From NCBI RefSeq assembly GCF_002482385.1, contig NZ_DLFW01000034.1, positions 1 through 9,712 on the forward strand: 9,712 bases of DNA. Direction: 5' to 3'. This DNA comes from Dysgonomonas sp. UBA7710 (GTDB taxonomy: Bacteria; Bacteroidota; Bacteroidia; Bacteroidales; Dysgonomonadaceae). Both the position numbers and the translations under genes were made by a program. The notes under the pieces are model-generated. The model saw nothing but the letters and a program-made list of their open reading frames with translations. It searched no databases and was not told the DNA's origin. This document shows positions 6,523 to 9,712 of this stretch, piece by piece (position 1 is the stretch's first letter; each line of letters starts with the position of its first letter).

Positions 6523-9500
6523 ATGAAGAATATGAAAAAACTATATCATCATAAAAATAGAGTGGGCTGGAAATGGATTCTATTATTTCTATTTATAGGG
6601 ATAACTTCTTCCTTCCAGGATATAGGGGCACAGGTGAGAATCCCATTCACTCAGCGAACATCAACTTACAGTCCTGATACAAAAGTATATAATATCAAGG
6701 GAGACTTTACAATGATAGGCAATACGAATCTCACGTTACGAAATTATAGTGATAATGGCAGTAATAATGCTAATATGGACTATGTAGATGTAGATGGTGA
6801 CCCTAATACTTTAAACTCATCTTCAGCCACCCTTACTTTTTCTACAGAAGGTGGTGTGGCAGATCCGAATTGTTCTAATATTATATATGCAGGACTCTAC
6901 TGGACGGGCAGGGCACATAATGGTACAAGCCCTAATGCATTTACAATCGGAGGTTCAACTGATAATCGATATAATACTGATAGTTTCAACGGCTATACCT
7001 TGTCTATCGCTGCCACCGATCAATCTCAGGGCTCAGGCACATCAGATGGCCGTATTGCGACCTACACTTTCACTCCTTCTGGGGGAGAAAATAAGGTTGT
7101 TTTTCGCTTTCGTTCCTGGAACTCGGGAAACTCCGATCAAGGTTCAGTAACAGTTCAGATCGGTAACGGAACAGAAACTGCACTCTCTGGAGATTTGACA
7201 AGTACGTCTAATAACAACTATTCCTTTACCTTTAATACTCCTTACGGCATAAGTTCTGGGAGCCAGACTATTTTTCTCAATTCATTGAGAAAAAGGAGAA
7301 CAAATAACAGTATTAATGACAATTACCGAGCAAGTGTAACATCAGGTGCAAAATTATTGAATAAGCGACAGGTAAAACTGAAAAAAGCCGGGGATACTTA
7401 TCAAACTATCACTGCGAACTCCAACGATATCTATTATCCAACCGCAGACGACGGGTACATGTATTCAGCTTATGCAGAGGTAACTGATTATGTTAAGGCA
7501 AATGGATTAGGTGAATATTTTGTAGCTGATATTGCTTTACAGGAAGGTAACGGAGGTGGAACCGGATTTTATGGTGGTTGGGGATTGATCGTCGTCTATG
7601 AAAACTCCAAGATGAAATGGCGCGATGTAACTCTTTTTGACGGTCATGCTTATGTCGCAGGAGGGAATTATACATATGAACTACCAGTTTCCGGTTTTAA
7701 TACTGTTCAGCAGGGTCCAGTGGATGTAAAATTAGGGTTAATGGCTGGAGAAGGAGATGTTGGTATTTCTGGAGACCAGTTTAAGATAAGAAATGCAGCC
7801 AATAGTAATTGGGTCAATCTCTCCCATGGAGACAATACAACAAATAACTTCTTTAATTCATCAATATATACAGGAGGAAATGCTCGTAATCCCAATTTAA
7901 AAAACAACACGGGATTAGACATTTCTATGTTTACACTCAATAATGATGATAAATCTTTGATGACTAATAATCAGACTTCCACACGTTTTCAGTATAACTC
8001 TACACAAGATACATATATTATTTTCTGTATTGCTATGGCAGTGGATGCTTATATACCGGAAGTACAAAGTGAGAATAATGTGATCTCTGTAAATGATATT
8101 CCATACGTCCCGGGAGAATCATCGACAACCGTATATCCTAACGATGAGATTGAATATACTGTATTTCTTAAGAACTTGGGGACAGAAGCAGTAAAGGATG
8201 GTAAGATTATTATACCTGTTCCATTCACAACCACTTATATGAGTTCTTACGCTGAATATTTTTGGCAAGGTAATCCTTCTATGTCGGGGACAGTAACCTA
8301 TGATCCGGCTCTCGGAGGAACCGGCTCCATTATATGGAATATAGGTAATATTCCTTTGCCTGTAGATAAAGACGAAGTATTAGCTAAGTTAACCTATCGA
8401 TTGAAAGTTACGAATGATTGCTTTATTCTCAACAACGCATCTTGTATAACGGTTTCTGTAGATGGGACTACTACTGGAACAGGAGTGACCTCCGGAGTAT
8501 CATTTACAAATAATAAATTTATTACTGGATTTATAAAAGATGGATCCTGCGATGGACAGCCTGTATATGAACCTGTAAACTTCAATATAGATGCAACAGA
8601 TTACTTAGCTACAAGTTGTACGGTTCCAGAGGGTGAAGATCCTGATTATTATACTCGCAGAAAGTTTAAATATTGTGGGTTGTCTGCTGGGGGAACTATT
8701 CCCTTTACAGATGTTTCACCCAATTTCCCCAAAGGCTCAAAATTTTACAGTAAAGTAAATAAAGATGTCTCAACTGGTATTGTAACTCCCGCAGACGATG
8801 CTATACAATATACTTCAGCGACAGGTTTCCCTGTGGGAACTTTCGGTGAATCTTCTATTTATTATGCTATTCCTCCAGGAATGTATATAACTTGTTACTG
8901 GGAGTTTATAATTATTGTAGACCAATATTGCAGTAACTATTGGCATGGAACCGAAAGTACCAATTGGGCAATAGCCAATAACTGGACAGCTAAGAAAGTG
9001 CCTGATACTGGAGAAGACATTGAATTTGCGACTGCTGTTAATAATAGTAATAATCCGGCTCAAAGAGATCTATATCTAGACAAAGACCGTATTATAGGTG
9101 ATCTGATTAATAATTCGAATGTAGATTTAGTTATCACTACTCAAAATCAGCTAACTATCAATGGTACTGTAAAAGACGACAATTCCAATAAGGGTACTAT
9201 CGTTATAAAATCAGATCCAGATAAGGCTACGGGAACGTTAATATTCACGAATCCTCCCAATAATACAACAGTAAATGCCATTGTCGAATTTTATAATAAA
9301 GCTTATGAATGCGCGACTTGCGGATTTTATAAAAAACAATGGCAATATTTTGGTATTCCGGTACAATCCTCAGATTTTCCTTACTTGGATCCGAAAGTTG
9401 AAACTATAAACGAGTGGGTTGAGCCTTATATTTATAGCAATAAATGGCGTCCGGCTCCATATACTCCGGATCTAAGCTTAAAAGCATTCAAAGGTTATGA

Positions 9501-9712
9501 AATCACAAATAATACCAACGCTGAGCCGACTCATATATATCGTTTTCCTGGTATACTCAATGTCGGTGATGCAACTGTGGGTGTTACCCGGACACTTAAT
9601 GTAAATTATTCGGGGATGAATCTTATTGCTAATTCATTTACAGCAGCCATACCCATAACATCTGCGGCTATCAGTCATGAAAGTGTGGTACTAGAATCGA
9701 ATACCGTTTATC
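6523..9712 (+). CDS. Large secreted DUF11-type surface adhesin, probable T9SS cargo, 3' end missing
   Basis: The frame is open from the ATG at 6523 to the window edge (1063 residues, no stop); a second ATG at 6532 is equally possible. Residues 1-36 are a signal peptide with a long basic start (W18-ILLFLFIGI) and a likely cut at GA36-Q37. Residues about 57-510 are Asn/Ser/Thr-rich beta sequence: DFTMIGNTNLTL (61-72), NIIYAGLYWTGR (120-131), then a VTDYV...GGWGLIVVYEN...DVTLFDGH region (321-375). That arrangement is common in the N-terminal part of DUF11-bearing bacterial surface proteins. Residues about 515-640 resemble a DUF11 domain (NDEIEYTVFLKNLGTEAV). A Cys-containing region follows to 805, then YWHGTESTNWAIANNWTAKKVP (806-827, W-x-G...W...NW....VP), then GYEI and NLIAN segments; these recur in T9SS cargo proteins. 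The sorting domain would lie beyond the edge. No DxSxS von Willebrand A site is visible. Position matches P. gingivalis mfa5. GC is clearly lower than in the upstream fimbrial genes. Confidence 0.8.
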   Translation, partial: MKNMKKLYHHKNRVGWKWILLFLFIGITSSFQDIGAQVRIPFTQRTSTYSPDTKVYNIKGDFTMIGNTNLTLRNYSDNGSNNANMDYVDVDGDPNTLNSSSATLTFSTEGGVADPNCSNIIYAGLYWTGRAHNGTSPNAFTIGGSTDNRYNTDSFNGYTLSIAATDQSQGSGTSDGRIATYTFTPSGGENKVVFRFRSWNSGNSDQGSVTVQIGNGTETALSGDLTSTSNNNYSFTFNTPYGISSGSQTIFLNSLRKRRTNNSINDNYRASVTSGAKLLNKRQVKLKKAGDTYQTITANSNDIYYPTADDGYMYSAYAEVTDYVKANGLGEYFVADIALQEGNGGGTGFYGGWGLIVVYENSKMKWRDVTLFDGHAYVAGGNYTYELPVSGFNTVQQGPVDVKLGLMAGEGDVGISGDQFKIRNAANSNWVNLSHGDNTTNNFFNSSIYTGGNARNPNLKNNTGLDISMFTLNNDDKSLMTNNQTSTRFQYNSTQDTYIIFCIAMAVDAYIPEVQSENNVISVNDIPYVPGESSTTVYPNDEIEYTVFLKNLGTEAVKDGKIIIPVPFTTTYMSSYAEYFWQGNPSMSGTVTYDPALGGTGSIIWNIGNIPLPVDKDEVLAKLTYRLKVTNDCFILNNASCITVSVDGTTTGTGVTSGVSFTNNKFITGFIKDGSCDGQPVYEPVNFNIDATDYLATSCTVPEGEDPDYYTRRKFKYCGLSAGGTIPFTDVSPNFPKGSKFYSKVNKDVSTGIVTPADDAIQYTSATGFPVGTFGESSIYYAIPPGMYITCYWEFIIIVDQYCSNYWHGTESTNWAIANNWTAKKVPDTGEDIEFATAVNNSNNPAQRDLYLDKDRIIGDLINNSNVDLVITTQNQLTINGTVKDDNSNKGTIVIKSDPDKATGTLIFTNPPNNTTVNAIVEFYNKAYECATCGFYKKQWQYFGIPVQSSDFPYLDPKVETINEWVEPYIYSNKWRPAPYTPDLSLKAFKGYEITNNTNAEPTHIYRFPGILNVGDATVGVTRTLNVNYSGMNLIANSFTAAIPITSAAISHESVVLESNTVY
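7271..7294. repeat. Perfect 10-bp inverted repeat inside the adhesin gene
   Basis: TTTTTCTCAA (7271-7280) and TTGAGAAAAA (7285-7294) are perfect reverse complements around a four-base TTCA loop. The repeat lies in coding sequence and encodes part of the IFLNSLRKRR stretch (residues 250-259). It is not followed by a T run, so it is not a terminator. It may be chance in AT-rich sequence. Confidence 0.45.

Noticed and set aside
6851..7150. A 99-residue plus-strand frame within the large adhesin
   Set aside because: It is out of frame with the long open adhesin frame, which has coherent domain content there; the short product has no recognisable feature.

Overview
The window looks like a chromosomal fimbrial (type V pilus) locus from a member of the order Bacteroidales. 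The evidence is a run of lipoprotein fimbrillins of the Mfa1/Mfa2/FimA type, an OmpA-TPR protein of the kind that often precedes Mfa1-like genes in Bacteroides relatives, A-rich start regions without clear Shine-Dalgarno sites, and a moderately AT-rich base composition. The last gene looks like a type IX secretion (T9SS) cargo. That favours a Parabacteroides/Dysgonomonas/Porphyromonas-like host over Bacteroides in the narrow sense, but the genus cannot be fixed from this window.

Layout: all recognisable genes are on the + strand and tightly packed. (1) 1-809, the C-terminal part of an OmpA-like protein with TPRs. (2) 889-2544, the Mfa1-like stalk fimbrillin. A strong hairpin at 2570-2597 follows it. 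(3) 2638-3618, the FimB/Mfa2-type anchor. (4) 3655-4965 and (5) 4972-5916, two minor FimA-like lipoprotein subunits. (6) 5969-6514, a small exported protein of unknown function. (7) 6523 to beyond the window, a large secreted beta-rich protein with a DUF11-like domain and a Trp-rich T9SS-associated motif. No gap exceeds 100 bases, and I see no RNA gene, IS element, CRISPR array or attachment site.

How it may work: gene order and protein lengths follow the Porphyromonas gingivalis mfa1-mfa2-mfa3-mfa4-mfa5 plan (stalk, anchor, two accessory subunits, large T9SS-exported tip protein). The lipoproteins would cross the inner membrane by Sec, be lipidated and reach the cell surface. There the stalk and accessory subunits would lose their N-terminal strand by proteolysis and polymerise by C-terminal strand exchange, with the anchor unprocessed at the base. 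The large final protein would be the adhesive tip or a co-expressed surface adhesin.

The points most worth following are: a DUF11-type adhesin in the mfa5 position where P. gingivalis has a von Willebrand A protein; an uncharacterised small gene between mfa4-like and mfa5-like genes; a drop in GC at that junction; a shared C-terminal W-x-[LV]-H-S-Y-S motif in stalk and anchor; and a hairpin placed to make the stalk more abundant than the minor subunits.
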